The notes beneath the pieces were generated by a model, which saw only the letters and a program-made list of their open reading frames with translations, made no database searches and was not told the origin of the DNA. Below are positions 34,083 to 42,847 of a DNA stretch of 48,441 nt, in pieces (the stretch's first letter is position 1; every line of letters starts with the position of its first letter). The position numbers were made by a program, and so were the translations under genes. The DNA is from Desulfobulbaceae bacterium. GTDB taxonomy: Bacteria > Desulfobacterota > Desulfobulbia > Desulfobulbales > Desulfobulbaceae. Location of the stretch: positions 1 to 48,441 of the forward strand of contig JAAYIE010000065.1 in NCBI GenBank assembly GCA_012744275.1. The letters run 5' to 3'.

Positions 34083-35246
34083 CTACTCCTCCAACAATAT
34101 AAACTTGCCATCTTTCACCGTCAGCATGGAAAAGGCTTCGGTGCTGAGTCCGCCATGGTCGGTAGTAGAATAGTTGAAGGTACCGGCAGTACCAATGAGC
34201 CCGGTTGTATTCTCCACCGCATCGCGTACCTTGGCAGGGTCTGTTGAGCCCGCCGTTTTAATGGCCTGCACCAGGATGGTGAGGGCATCGTAGGTGTGGC
34301 CGCCAAAGGTGGAGACCGGTTCCTTAAACTGTTTTTCGTAGGCGTTTTTATAGGCAAGCTGGATGTTTTTTTCATCTCCTTCCGGCAGGCTGTCGGCCAC
34401 CAGCACGCGACTGGCCGGAAACACGATACCTTCAGATGCAGGTCCGGCTGCCTCGGCATATTTAATATTGGCAAAGCCGTGGCTTTGATACAGCGGCACC
34501 TGCCAACCAGCCTGGCGTACATTCTTGGCCAGGATGGACTGGGCCGGCACGATAGACCAGTTCACCACCGCTTGGATACCCGGCTTTGCCTTGAGTTTGG
34601 CTACAATGGCGGATAAATCTGTGGCATTTCTGTCGTAGACCTCTTCGGCCAGAATACTGATGCCGTACTTGGCCGCATGCGCGACCAGTTGCTCCTTGCC
34701 CGCCTTGCCGAAACCATCATTGGCTGCCAGTACTGCTATTTTGTCGATACCCCTTTTTTGCATGGAGGTGAAAATATGCTCGGTGGCAAAGCCGTCACTG
34801 GGTGCAACCTTAAAAATATGCGGCAGCACCGGCTGTACAATCATATCTGCGGCCGAGCAGGATAACATGATGGTTTTGCCGGTTTCACAAATTTTCTTGA
34901 TGCTCAGACTCTCGCCGCTGGTGGAAGGGCCGATGATAGCCAGCACCTTTTCCTCCTCAATCAACTGCTTGGCGAAGGATATGGCCTTTTCCGGGATGCC
35001 GCCGGAGTCTTTGACAATCAGCTTGATGGGGCTGCCATTGATACCACCTTCGCTGTTGATGCGTTCGGCCAGCATGCGCAGGGAGCGAGCTTCAGGACCG
35101 CCGAGAAAGGCAGCCGGGCCGGTTTCAGCGAGAATGGCGCCAACCTTGATTTCCTCCGCAGCCCATAGCGGCGAGGATGCAAACACGAGGGTGGCCGTCA
35201 GGATAATGGCGCAAAGGCATAGTAGATGTCGGGCTGTGCGTAGCAT
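34083..35246 (-). CDS. Branched-chain amino acid ABC transporter substrate-binding protein (LivK/Peripla_BP_6)
   Basis: A periplasmic binding protein of 387 residues. The Sec signal peptide (MLRTARHLLCLCAIILTATL to about residue 29, cut after LWAA) is followed by EEIKVGAILAETGPAAFLGG, LAERINSEGGING and AIIGPSTSGESLSI, typical of type I periplasmic folds in the Liv family. The frame is open to 35342, but the ATG at 35246 has GGAGAACACC upstream and begins the signal peptide. No permease or ATPase gene is adjacent, so it is an orphan; the ligand may be an amino acid, amide or aromatic acid. It is 7 bp upstream of the QueG-like gene. Confidence 0.92.
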   Translation of the reverse strand: MLRTARHLLCLCAIILTATLVFASSPLWAAEEIKVGAILAETGPAAFLGGPEARSLRMLAERINSEGGINGSPIKLIVKDSGGIPEKAISFAKQLIEEEKVLAIIGPSTSGESLSIKKICETGKTIMLSCSAADMIVQPVLPHIFKVAPSDGFATEHIFTSMQKRGIDKIAVLAANDGFGKAGKEQLVAHAAKYGISILAEEVYDRNATDLSAIVAKLKAKPGIQAVVNWSIVPAQSILAKNVRQAGWQVPLYQSHGFANIKYAEAAGPASEGIVFPASRVLVADSLPEGDEKNIQLAYKNAYEKQFKEPVSTFGGHTYDALTILVQAIKTAGSTDPAKVRDAVENTTGLIGTAGTFNYSTTDHGGLSTEAFSMLTVKDGKFILLEE

Positions 35247-35619
35247 GGTGTTCTCCGGATAGGTTGAAAGAGGGGGCGACTGTCGGGAGCGGCTCCTCTG
35301 CAGTGTGTGTTTGCGCTCTGTTGAGTTGTATATGCTCACCAAGGTTGCAGTGGCTCGCCGTTTATAAACTGTATAATCGAAGCGAATATATCAAGAACAA
35401 CACATGGATCGTGCCTGTGCCAGTTACAAAACACAGTTTTTCGTCCATCATATGCGGATTGCATCCGGTAAGATCAGCAGGTTTATTAATGCCAAGCAGA
35501 TGCAGGCCTCTCGCCATCGCTTTGTCAATGTTGGGCAGGCCAGTGGGCCTTTTTTCCTGGGCGCGTACAACTCTGCCGGAGGAATATTTTTCTGCTTGGT
35601 CTAGCCTTTGTGTCGTCTG
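35247..35619. other. Intergenic region between lysA and the binding-protein gene
   Basis: About 370 bp. It should hold the promoter of the binding-protein gene (minus) and the end of the lysA transcript. A GC-rich GGCCAGTGGGCC followed by six T residues near 35540 reads as a weak terminator on the plus strand only. No gene was seen. Confidence 0.4.
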
Positions 35620-36879
35620 CTATTGTTCAGCTGCGAGGATGTTTTCTTCAAACTGCAGGGTGGCGAAATAATCGTCTACGGTTTCAGCCCGACGAATACG
35701 TTCCACGCTGCCATCCTGGCGCAGCATCAGTTCCTGGGGTCGCAGTTTACCGTTGTAGTTGAAACCCATGGCCTGGCCATGGGCACCGGTATCCTGAATA
35801 ACGATCAGGTCGCCTTCGCTCAGGCGGGGCAGAGTACGCTGAATGGCAAATTTGTCGTTATTTTCACAGAGCGAGCCAACCACATCCACTACCTCCTCGG
35901 GCTGCTCCACACCAGGGGCCTCAATGTGGTGATAGGCCCCGTACATGCCTGGTCGCATCAGGGCCGACATACAGGCGTCCACGCCCACATAGGTGCGGTA
36001 GATTTCCTTGCGGTTGATGACCCGGGTCACAAGTACACCATGGGGCCCGGTCATGAAGCGACCACTTTCCATGTATAGGGCAGGGCAATAACTGTAGTCC
36101 TTTTCAAATTTCTGCATCAGTTGGCCGATTTCACGCCCCATGGCCTGCAGATTAAGCGGGGCGGCCTCTGGCGTGTAGGGGATGCCCATACCACCACCGA
36201 TATTGATAAATTCCATACGGATGTCCAACTCAAGTTCCAGCTGTCTGCACAATTCGAGCAGCATGGACGCGGTCTGCACCATGTAGCTGTAGTCCAGTTC
36301 GTTTGAGGCAAGCATGGTGTGTAGGCCGAAGCGGTGTGCACCCCGCTGCTGCGCCTGACGGTAGGCCTCTACTATCTGTTCGTGGCTGACCCCGTATTTG
36401 GCTTCTTCAGGTTTACCGATTATGGCATTGCCACTGCGGCGACTACCAGGATTGTAGCGGAAGCAGATCAACTCAGGCATAACCGGTACTTTAGCCACCA
36501 GGGAGATGTCATCCAAGTTGAGGATGCAGCCACCTTCGTCGGCCGCTGCCAGAAAATCGTCTTGGCTGGTGTTGTTGGAAGTAAACATGATTTCCTCACC
36601 CCGCGCGCCAGTACTGCGGGCCAGGAGCAGCTCGGGGATAGAACTGCAGTCAAAGCCGAACCCCATGGAGCGCATAACGGCAAGAATGGCGGGGTTAGGC
36701 AGAGCCTTGACTGCAAAATATTCGCGGAAGGTGCCGGCTGCAGCAAAGGCCTCTTGCAGTGCTCTGCCAGTGGCTCGGATGCCGGCTTCATCGTAGATAT
36801 GAAAAGGTGTGCCAAAATGATTGGTGATCCGCTCCAGCTGCGGGTAGAGCTGAGCCTTGAAGCTGTTGGTGATGGGCAT
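35620..36879 (-). CDS. lysA: Diaminopimelate decarboxylase-type PLP enzyme
   Basis: A 419-residue fold-type III PLP decarboxylase. It has REYFAVKALPNPAIL with the Schiff-base Lys, GFDCSSIPELLLA, the phosphate-binding INIGGGMGIPY, and a C-terminal beta domain with GSLCENNDKFA (active-site Cys) and the Glu/Asp/Tyr motif DTGAHGQAMGFNYNG. The GNAIIGKPEEAKYG stretch fits meso-diaminopimelate decarboxylases of the last lysine step. Arginine or ornithine decarboxylases share the fold, so substrate is inferred. The frame is open to 36948; ATG 36879 gives MPITNSFKAQLYP with an AGGA upstream. It is divergent from waaA across a 587-bp gap. Confidence 0.88.
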   Translation of the reverse strand: MPITNSFKAQLYPQLERITNHFGTPFHIYDEAGIRATGRALQEAFAAAGTFREYFAVKALPNPAILAVMRSMGFGFDCSSIPELLLARSTGARGEEIMFTSNNTSQDDFLAAADEGGCILNLDDISLVAKVPVMPELICFRYNPGSRRSGNAIIGKPEEAKYGVSHEQIVEAYRQAQQRGAHRFGLHTMLASNELDYSYMVQTASMLLELCRQLELELDIRMEFINIGGGMGIPYTPEAAPLNLQAMGREIGQLMQKFEKDYSYCPALYMESGRFMTGPHGVLVTRVINRKEIYRTYVGVDACMSALMRPGMYGAYHHIEAPGVEQPEEVVDVVGSLCENNDKFAIQRTLPRLSEGDLIVIQDTGAHGQAMGFNYNGKLRPQELMLRQDGSVERIRRAETVDDYFATLQFEENILAAEQ

Positions 36880-37466
36880 GATCAATCCTGAGTCTGAGGC
36901 AAGGAGCAGCCAAGCTTTCTGTGCTGCGATTAGGGTTTGTACGCGCAAGCATATTGCGCAAAAAAGGCACTATACCGTGTTTTGCAGGACAAACCAAGGG
37001 CTTGCCGCATGGGGGCAATGAATCCTTGTTGCGCCCCTTTGGCTGTTCTGCTTTCTTACCCCGGGCGGCCTCATGAGAACACTAGCTCTGTTCTGGCAAA
37101 GGGTCAGATCTGCCGGCAGTAAAGGTTGTGCAACAATAAGCAGCAGGTGTATGCAGATTGTCCTTGAAAAATAGTTTCTTCCATTCCGCCACTTGGAGAA
37201 ATCCTGGCAGAGACTAACAGGGGTGATATAGCCCAAACACGTGTCCATACTTCCTCTGCATAGGGCAGCGAAACGATGCGAAGAATAGAAAGAGAGCAAA
37301 ACCTACACGGTACTGGGCACATACGGTATATTACTGGAGAAACTAGGCCTTGCCACTAGAGAACAAAGTGGTGCAGGTCAAAAATCTTTCTGATTGTATC
37401 GGCATCCTTTTTCCGCTTTACTGGACAAAACTGCACAAGTGCACTTCTGCTAGGACAATTATCTCC
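36880..37466. other. Divergent lysA/waaA intergenic region
   Basis: This 587-bp stretch separates lysA (minus) and waaA (plus) and should contain both promoters. Open frames of 60-110 codons occur on the minus strand but have no ribosome binding site, no family resemblance and a composition of random translation. Nothing else was recognised. A small RNA cannot be excluded. Confidence 0.4.
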
Positions 37467-38765
37467 ATGCCAGTTCTCTATAACGCGCTAACTCTGCTGC
37501 TGTCGCCGCTTGCGCTGCTGCTTTTTCTTATTGCGCTGTTTCGCAAAAAATACCGTGACCGTATCCCGGCCAGGCTCGGGTTTGGCCTAGGCCAAAAACT
37601 ACACCATGATATTGGTACTGGCACAATCTGGGTGCATGCGCTCTCGGTGGGTGAAGTTACCTCAGCGCAGCCGCTGTTGCGGGGTATAAGTGAAGCCCTG
37701 CCCGCTGCGCGTCTGATTTTAAGTGTGGGCACCCGCAGCGGTGAACAGGTGGCCAGGGAGCTATTGACAGACTGCTGCCACAGTATCGTTGCCGCACCCT
37801 ATGATCTCGCCCCGGTTATCCGTTATTTTATTGGCCAAATTGATCCCAGGGTTTTTATTCTGGTGGAAACGGATTTCTGGCCCAACTGGCTGTACCTGCT
37901 GGCAAATCGAGGTATACCAACCTACCTGGTTAATGGCCGTATTTCAGCCTCGTCCTTTACCCGCTACCGGCGCTTTGCCTTTTTTTTTACACCAATGTTT
38001 CGCAATTTTACTGCGTTGTGCATGCAGACCAGGGCTGATGCGGCCAACATGGAACAGCTAGGGCTTGACCCGGCCCACATCCATACCTTAGGCAATCTCA
38101 AGTTCGACGCCGCTGGATACGTGGCGGATAAGGCCAGCGAACCAGCACACAGACACAACCTGCGTCAGGAATATGGCTTCAATCCGACCGCAGCGTTGTT
38201 CATCTGTGGCTCTACCCATGCCGGAGAAGAGGAAGTGTTGTTGCCAGCCTATGCAGCTTTACGACGGCAGATACCACAGCTGCAACTCCTCCTTGCCCCG
38301 CGTCAGGTTGAACGGACTGCTGACATTGTTGAGCTGGCGACACGACATGGGATAGTGTGCCGCCGTCGCAGCCAGGCAGGGGAGGAAAGCGGGCCGGTAT
38401 TGCTGCTTGATACCCTGGGCGAGTTGGCTAGCTGCTACCCGATGGCGGATCTGGCCTTTGTCGGCGGTTCCCTGGTGCCAGCAGGGGGGCACAATCCGGT
38501 TGAGGCTGTGGCCGCCCGGGTGCCGGTCTGTTTTGGCCCGCACATGGAAGACTTCAGCGAGATTGTAGCAGGTCTTTTGGAAAGTAGCGGCGCAGTGCAG
38601 CTTACGGCAGACAATCTGCAAGTTGCACTGCTGCAATTGCTGCAGAATGCCGCATTGCAAAGCCACATGGTTGAGGCCGCAAGCCACTGGCTGATCAGTC
38701 AGCAGGGTGTGGTGCAGCGGCACCTTGCCCTGATAGCCACGCATTTTCAAGGCGAAAGCCTGTAG
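37467..38765 (+). CDS. waaA: 3-deoxy-D-manno-octulosonic acid (Kdo) transferase
   Basis: WaaA (KdtA, GT30) adds Kdo from CMP-Kdo to lipid IVA, the first inner-core step of LPS. The 432-residue protein has an N-terminal membrane anchor (ALTLLLSPLALLLFLIALF), IWVHALSVGEVTSAQPLL with the catalytic Glu, ILVETDFWPNWL and the C-terminal nucleotide-sugar loop FVGGSLVPAGGHNPVEAVA. The frame is open from 37350, but ATG 37467 begins MPVLYNALTLLLSPL, the standard family start. No lpxK is beside it; comEC follows 16 bp after the stop, suggesting one transcript. It shows the cell makes LPS-type lipid A. Confidence 0.94.
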   Translation: MPVLYNALTLLLSPLALLLFLIALFRKKYRDRIPARLGFGLGQKLHHDIGTGTIWVHALSVGEVTSAQPLLRGISEALPAARLILSVGTRSGEQVARELLTDCCHSIVAAPYDLAPVIRYFIGQIDPRVFILVETDFWPNWLYLLANRGIPTYLVNGRISASSFTRYRRFAFFFTPMFRNFTALCMQTRADAANMEQLGLDPAHIHTLGNLKFDAAGYVADKASEPAHRHNLRQEYGFNPTAALFICGSTHAGEEEVLLPAYAALRRQIPQLQLLLAPRQVERTADIVELATRHGIVCRRRSQAGEESGPVLLLDTLGELASCYPMADLAFVGGSLVPAGGHNPVEAVAARVPVCFGPHMEDFSEIVAGLLESSGAVQLTADNLQVALLQLLQNAALQSHMVEAASHWLISQQGVVQRHLALIATHFQGESL

Positions 38766-38781
38766 CCTGTGTCCTGCAATC

Positions 38782-41301
38782 GTGCAAGCAACCCTGGCAT
38801 GGTGTCGTCATCATCTCCTGCCACTTCTGGTTGTGGCTTTTATGCTGGGCCTTGTCTTGGCCCGGCAGCTTATGCTGCAGGAACTATCTGTCCCTCTGTT
38901 GACTTGGTTTGCGCCCGTGCTGGTGGCATGTATTCTAGTTTGGCTGATAATCATGCTAGCGCTGCCACCTCGTTTTGCCCTGGTGCTGGCAGGGCTGCCG
39001 CTTTTTTTCTGTATTGGTCTGCTGCATGGTTGGCAGGCCTTGCAGCCGCCTTCTGATGCAAGCCGTCTGGCCCGACTCTTGGAAGAACGCAGCCGGGTCA
39101 CCGTGTATGGTCGGGTACTGAACATGGTGGAAAGCGATGGGCTTGTCTCGCGCTGCACCTTGGAGGTGTATGGCCTACTGCGTCATGGGAGAGACGAACA
39201 AACCGGTATCTTTCAGCCGGCTTCAGGCAAGGTGGCCCTGCAGGCTCGGGGAGTATTGTCTGAAAAGTTAACTCCGGGCCATATGATTATGGCCTTGGGT
39301 TGGGCAGAGCGGCCAAAACAGCGTCAAAATTTGTCGCGGGATGCGGCGCTCCGTTATGCAGCCAAAGGGATTGATGCCATCCTGTGGCTGCAATCTGCAG
39401 ACGCTGTGCTGCTCCTTGCCGAGGCAAAATCTTCACCTTGGATGCGACTCCGCTTCGCGCCGGAGCACCTGCGACATCATACGGCCCATTTCCTGCAAAA
39501 CCATTTCCGCCCCGAGATTGCCGGCATCTACCAGGCCCTTCTAATCGGTTCCTATCAAGGTGTTCCGCCCGAACTGCTAGAGCAATTCAAGGCCAGCGGA
39601 GTGATGCATATTCTGGCTATTTCCGGACTCCACCTCAGCTTGGTTGGCGGTATGTGCGCGGCCCTGTTCTACTGGTTGCTCAGGCGTTCCACCAGAGTGA
39701 TGCTATACTGCCACACTCCGGCCCTGGCCCTGCTGTTGACCGCGCCAATTCTCTTGCTTTACGCTTGTCTGGCCGGCCTGAATATTCCGGTATTGCGGGC
39801 GCTGGTTTCTGCACTTCTGGTTCTCTGTGCCGTAGTCCTCCGCCGTCGCCGGATGCAGTTTCACCTTGTTGCCAGCGCAGCCCTGCTGGTGCTGGCCTTG
39901 CATCCATTGTCTCTTTTTACCGCCTCCTTTCAACTGTCCTTCAGCGCAGTGGCCGCAATTATCCTCATCTTGCCGCGTTTACCCTGGTTCAATCAAAAGG
40001 CTGAAAAAAGCCGCAGCAGCCGTATTCGGGCTGCACTCCTGTCCATGCTCTGGGTATCCGTGGCCGCTACCATCGGCACTTTGCCCATCATGCTCTACCA
40101 CTTCAACCGGATGTCCTTGATTGGGCCGGTAATGAACCTTCTGATAGAGCCGCTGCTCTGCCTTTGGTCTCTCCCGCTGGGCCTGATTGCTTTGGTATTG
40201 TTGCCGATTGTTCCCCAAGCCGCCCTGTTTGTACTGCAAATGGGCAGTTACGGCATTGAAGCCACCTTGGCTTTACTCAAGGTTGCGGTTCAGCTGCCCT
40301 TTGCCTCGTTATGGACAATTACGCCGCATTTTACTGAAATAGTGGTCTTTTTTCTGGCTGCACTCCTGCTGTTGCAAAACTGGCCCAGACGGAATTATTG
40401 GCGAATCGCTGGGGCGCTGCTTGCCTGTGCCCTCATACTGTTCTTTACGTCTTCTCTGTGGTGGCGATCGAACAATAGCGTATTGAGAGTCAGCTTTATT
40501 GACGTGGGGCAGGGAGCCTCCACTCTGATTGAATTACCCAATGGCAAGCGAATGCTCATTGACTGTGGTGGCTATCATCAGAATGGTTTTGATGTTGGTT
40601 CCCGTATTGTTGCACCCTTTCTCTGGCAGCAGCGGGTCTGGCGTTTAGATACGGTGCTGGTCACCCATGCCGATGCCGATCACTACAGTGGCGTTCCCTT
40701 CCTCTTACAGCGTTTTAAGCCAAAAGTGCTGTATACAAACGTCGATTCAGGTGCAGATGCAGCCTACTTGCAGATGTTGAGCCTTGCGCGGCAGCAGGGC
40801 CTGCAGGTGCAGCCGATAGCCGGGCGGGTGGAAATCATGCGCGAATCCGGTCTTGTATTGGAAGGCCTGGGGGTTACGACGGAAGAGCAGTCGGCCAATC
40901 TCAGTGAAAACGACCGTAGTCTGGTGGTGCGCCTGGAGTATGGGCAGCGCGCTTTTCTTTTCCCGGGGGACAGCGCCTTTAGTCGTGAGGCGTTACTGGT
41001 TCAGGCAGCGCAAAATGGCCAGGCGGAACTCCGGGCGGATGTACTTATGGCCGGGCACCACGGCAGCATCAACTCCACCGGAGCAGCCTTTTTGGATGCG
41101 GTTGCTCCCAGCGTGATTGTGATTTCAGCTGGGGTATCCAGGTGGGGTACGCATCCTGCATTGGAGCATCTGCATAACTGGCAGCAGCGTAGTCTGGCCC
41201 TTTTTGCCACCGCGAGACATGGCACTATTGTAGCGGACACAGATGGCAGGTATCTCTGCCTGAAGGCCAGCAACCACGCTAAGGAACTTTGTCTTGATTA
41301 G
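38782..41301 (+). CDS. comEC: ComEC/Rec2-family DNA uptake channel protein
   Basis: An 839-residue inner-membrane protein related to the DNA internalisation channel of natural transformation. N-terminal helices lead into an OB-like soluble domain (~residues 65-200), then the competence domain with ISGLHLSLVGGM and many helices (~220-560), and a C-terminal metallo-beta-lactamase domain (~570-830) with FIDVGQGASTLIELPNGKRM and HADADHYSG. The full three-part architecture is intact. The start is a GTG at 38782 (MQATLAWCRHHLL); a later start is not excluded. It is 16 bp behind waaA. No other competence gene is in the window, so transformability is unproven. Confidence 0.94.
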   Translation: MQATLAWCRHHLLPLLVVAFMLGLVLARQLMLQELSVPLLTWFAPVLVACILVWLIIMLALPPRFALVLAGLPLFFCIGLLHGWQALQPPSDASRLARLLEERSRVTVYGRVLNMVESDGLVSRCTLEVYGLLRHGRDEQTGIFQPASGKVALQARGVLSEKLTPGHMIMALGWAERPKQRQNLSRDAALRYAAKGIDAILWLQSADAVLLLAEAKSSPWMRLRFAPEHLRHHTAHFLQNHFRPEIAGIYQALLIGSYQGVPPELLEQFKASGVMHILAISGLHLSLVGGMCAALFYWLLRRSTRVMLYCHTPALALLLTAPILLLYACLAGLNIPVLRALVSALLVLCAVVLRRRRMQFHLVASAALLVLALHPLSLFTASFQLSFSAVAAIILILPRLPWFNQKAEKSRSSRIRAALLSMLWVSVAATIGTLPIMLYHFNRMSLIGPVMNLLIEPLLCLWSLPLGLIALVLLPIVPQAALFVLQMGSYGIEATLALLKVAVQLPFASLWTITPHFTEIVVFFLAALLLLQNWPRRNYWRIAGALLACALILFFTSSLWWRSNNSVLRVSFIDVGQGASTLIELPNGKRMLIDCGGYHQNGFDVGSRIVAPFLWQQRVWRLDTVLVTHADADHYSGVPFLLQRFKPKVLYTNVDSGADAAYLQMLSLARQQGLQVQPIAGRVEIMRESGLVLEGLGVTTEEQSANLSENDRSLVVRLEYGQRAFLFPGDSAFSREALLVQAAQNGQAELRADVLMAGHHGSINSTGAAFLDAVAPSVIVISAGVSRWGTHPALEHLHNWQQRSLALFATARHGTIVADTDGRYLCLKASNHAKELCLD

Positions 41302-41846
41302 GGGCCTTGCGTTTATAGTGCAGTGGTTCTGGAGGAAGTTTCGGGCATTGGGTTACCCGGCAGCACCTGGAGGAAGTCTGGCTTCGCGCATGACCCGTTG
41401 CTCATCATCATGCGAAATCCAAAAAGCAGCCTTGGATCCACCTCCCGAGTCCTAGAGAAAATGGGCAACGAGAAACTCGAAATCGAGCAGATGACCAGCT
41501 GCTTCTCCAAGGTCGGGTGCCAATACACCTTGGCCATATTGTTTTTTCGTTGGGTGTCGTTGTCTCCACATGCCGTTTTCTGGACCGCCTGGAGCCAATC
41601 TGCAGAAAGGACTGCCTGTGGCGGGTCAAGGCATCGCGAAGCGCCTGGTCATTGCGGCCGTATAAAACGCCGTCCGGATCACCAGTCAACAATTCGTCTG
41701 TTTAGAACGAAAAAACAATATCCGGGTTAAAGGAGTTTGCCCCTGCCCCATAACGGGCAAAGGACTCTCCAAATTTTGACATGCCACTCCAACGGGAGTG
41801 CTCATTCCGGCTCCAGGTTAAAGCTGCTATCAAGCAGGCAAAGGGA
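41302..41846. other. Intergenic region with decayed coding-like sequence
   Basis: The gap between comEC and the monohaem cytochrome gene spans about 880 bp; this is its left part. A minus-strand frame from about 41715 reads DELLTGDPDGVLYGRNDQAL and breaks into other frames near 41530, which looks like a decayed gene, but no family could be named. No intact ribosome binding site or start was seen. Confidence 0.35.
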
Positions 41847-41920
41847 GGACAACTCAGAGTACGTAGAGATACGTCCTGCGAGCATTTGTCGATACCGACC
41901 GAAGGTACGCTTTGCTGTGG
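41847..41920. repeat. Dispersed repeat copy A
   Basis: This segment aligns over about 75 bp with 46187-46262, with the shared core CCTGCGAGCAT flanked by TACG and TTAG/GTAG plus AGAG blocks. Read on the minus strand the two copies give similar short peptides (STNARRTYL and TAHARRSYL). Each copy is followed, on the plus strand, by a GC-rich hairpin. Function is unknown. Confidence 0.5.
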
Positions 41921-41943
41921 TGAGGTTGGGATAAACAGACAAG

Positions 41944-41973
41944 GTTGGGCTTCACAGAGCTGTGAAGCCCAAC
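41944..41973. terminator. Perfect 14-bp hairpin beside repeat A
   Basis: GTTGGGCTTCACAG (41944-41957) and CTGTGAAGCCCAAC (41960-41973) form a 14-bp stem with a two-base turn. No T-tract follows on either strand. It lies about 200 bp past the monohaem cytochrome gene stop and 24 bp right of repeat A. Confidence 0.5.
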
Positions 41974-42179
41974 AGCGGGTTCCGCATGTTGCTTGTGGTT
42001 GCGGATCATGTAAGGCTCATATTCAAACCAAAGCAACCGCACCTGTCGTTATGGCCGACAGACAAAACAGCCACCCACTGTAAGCCACGAATACGCCCGG
42101 CCAGAGGGGCAATTATGAAAGAAGTGATCGGCTGCTCTGTTCTGTGTTTGTTCGCAGGCCTCGGTGCGGTCAGTTGCTG

Positions 42180-42641
42180 TCAGTATTGGGCACTGATTTT
42201 TTCCAGCTGCTCCTTGGAGATGCCGGGTACGTCTTTGCGAGCTTTCCAGCGGTTCAGGTTCCAGGCCCCCTCACCGAGCCATTCCTTAATGGTCAGCAGG
42301 TTCTTGGCGCGCTCCTCGTCGCTGTCACCAAGGTATTGATACATGTTTCCGGTTTTGCCACTAGTCTTGCCGTCGTCCAGCCGCCGCATCATGGCTCCAG
42401 TGGCTGGCCAGACAACATAGCTCATGAAGTGGGGATAGGTGTCCATGCGTGGCGGGGTTTCCTCCCTGGCTTTTTCGTCCAGCAACTCCCAGTCATTATA
42501 TTCTGGAGCGCTCGCATCGTGGCACTGAATGCATTTGGCTTCAAACAGCGGCTTGATATCATTCCGCCAGGTACGCTCCGAGGCCAGGGCCGGTGCGGCC
42601 AGTATCACTGCCATCAGGATTAATGTGACCTGTTTAACCAT
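42180..42641 (-). CDS. Small periplasmic monohaem c-type cytochrome
   Basis: A 153-residue secreted cytochrome. The signal peptide is MVKQVTLILMAVILAAPALA, cut before SERTWRN. A single haem site, KCIQCH, lies near residue 37, and a Met-rich stretch (GAMMRRL, GNMYQYLG) could give the sixth ligand. The ATG at 42641 follows GGGAGGAACACC; the frame continues upstream to 42716 without a better start. Such proteins shuttle electrons in the periplasm; the partner is not known. It is downstream of the GGDEF fusion gene, 206 bp away, with its own likely promoter. Confidence 0.9.
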   Translation of the reverse strand: MVKQVTLILMAVILAAPALASERTWRNDIKPLFEAKCIQCHDASAPEYNDWELLDEKAREETPPRMDTYPHFMSYVVWPATGAMMRRLDDGKTSGKTGNMYQYLGDSDEERAKNLLTIKEWLGEGAWNLNRWKARKDVPGISKEQLEKISAQY

Positions 42642-42847
42642 GGTGTTCCTCCCTGTGTGTGGTTGGAAATTAAAGGTGGATAAGTACTCAACAGAGCGTT
42701 CAGTATAACCCACCACGATACGGTTAATTTAGCCTAGAATGATAGAAAAAGGGAGAGGTTGTTTTTGTTGAACGATTTTCCCTTGGTTTGCCTCAGTTCC
42801 TGGCTGAAAAATGGGTATCAGACGTTGCGAAATCAAGCCATTTGTCT

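Noticed and set aside
36970-37299. 109-codon minus-strand frame in the lysA/waaA gap
   Set aside because: No start signal, no family resemblance and random-like composition.
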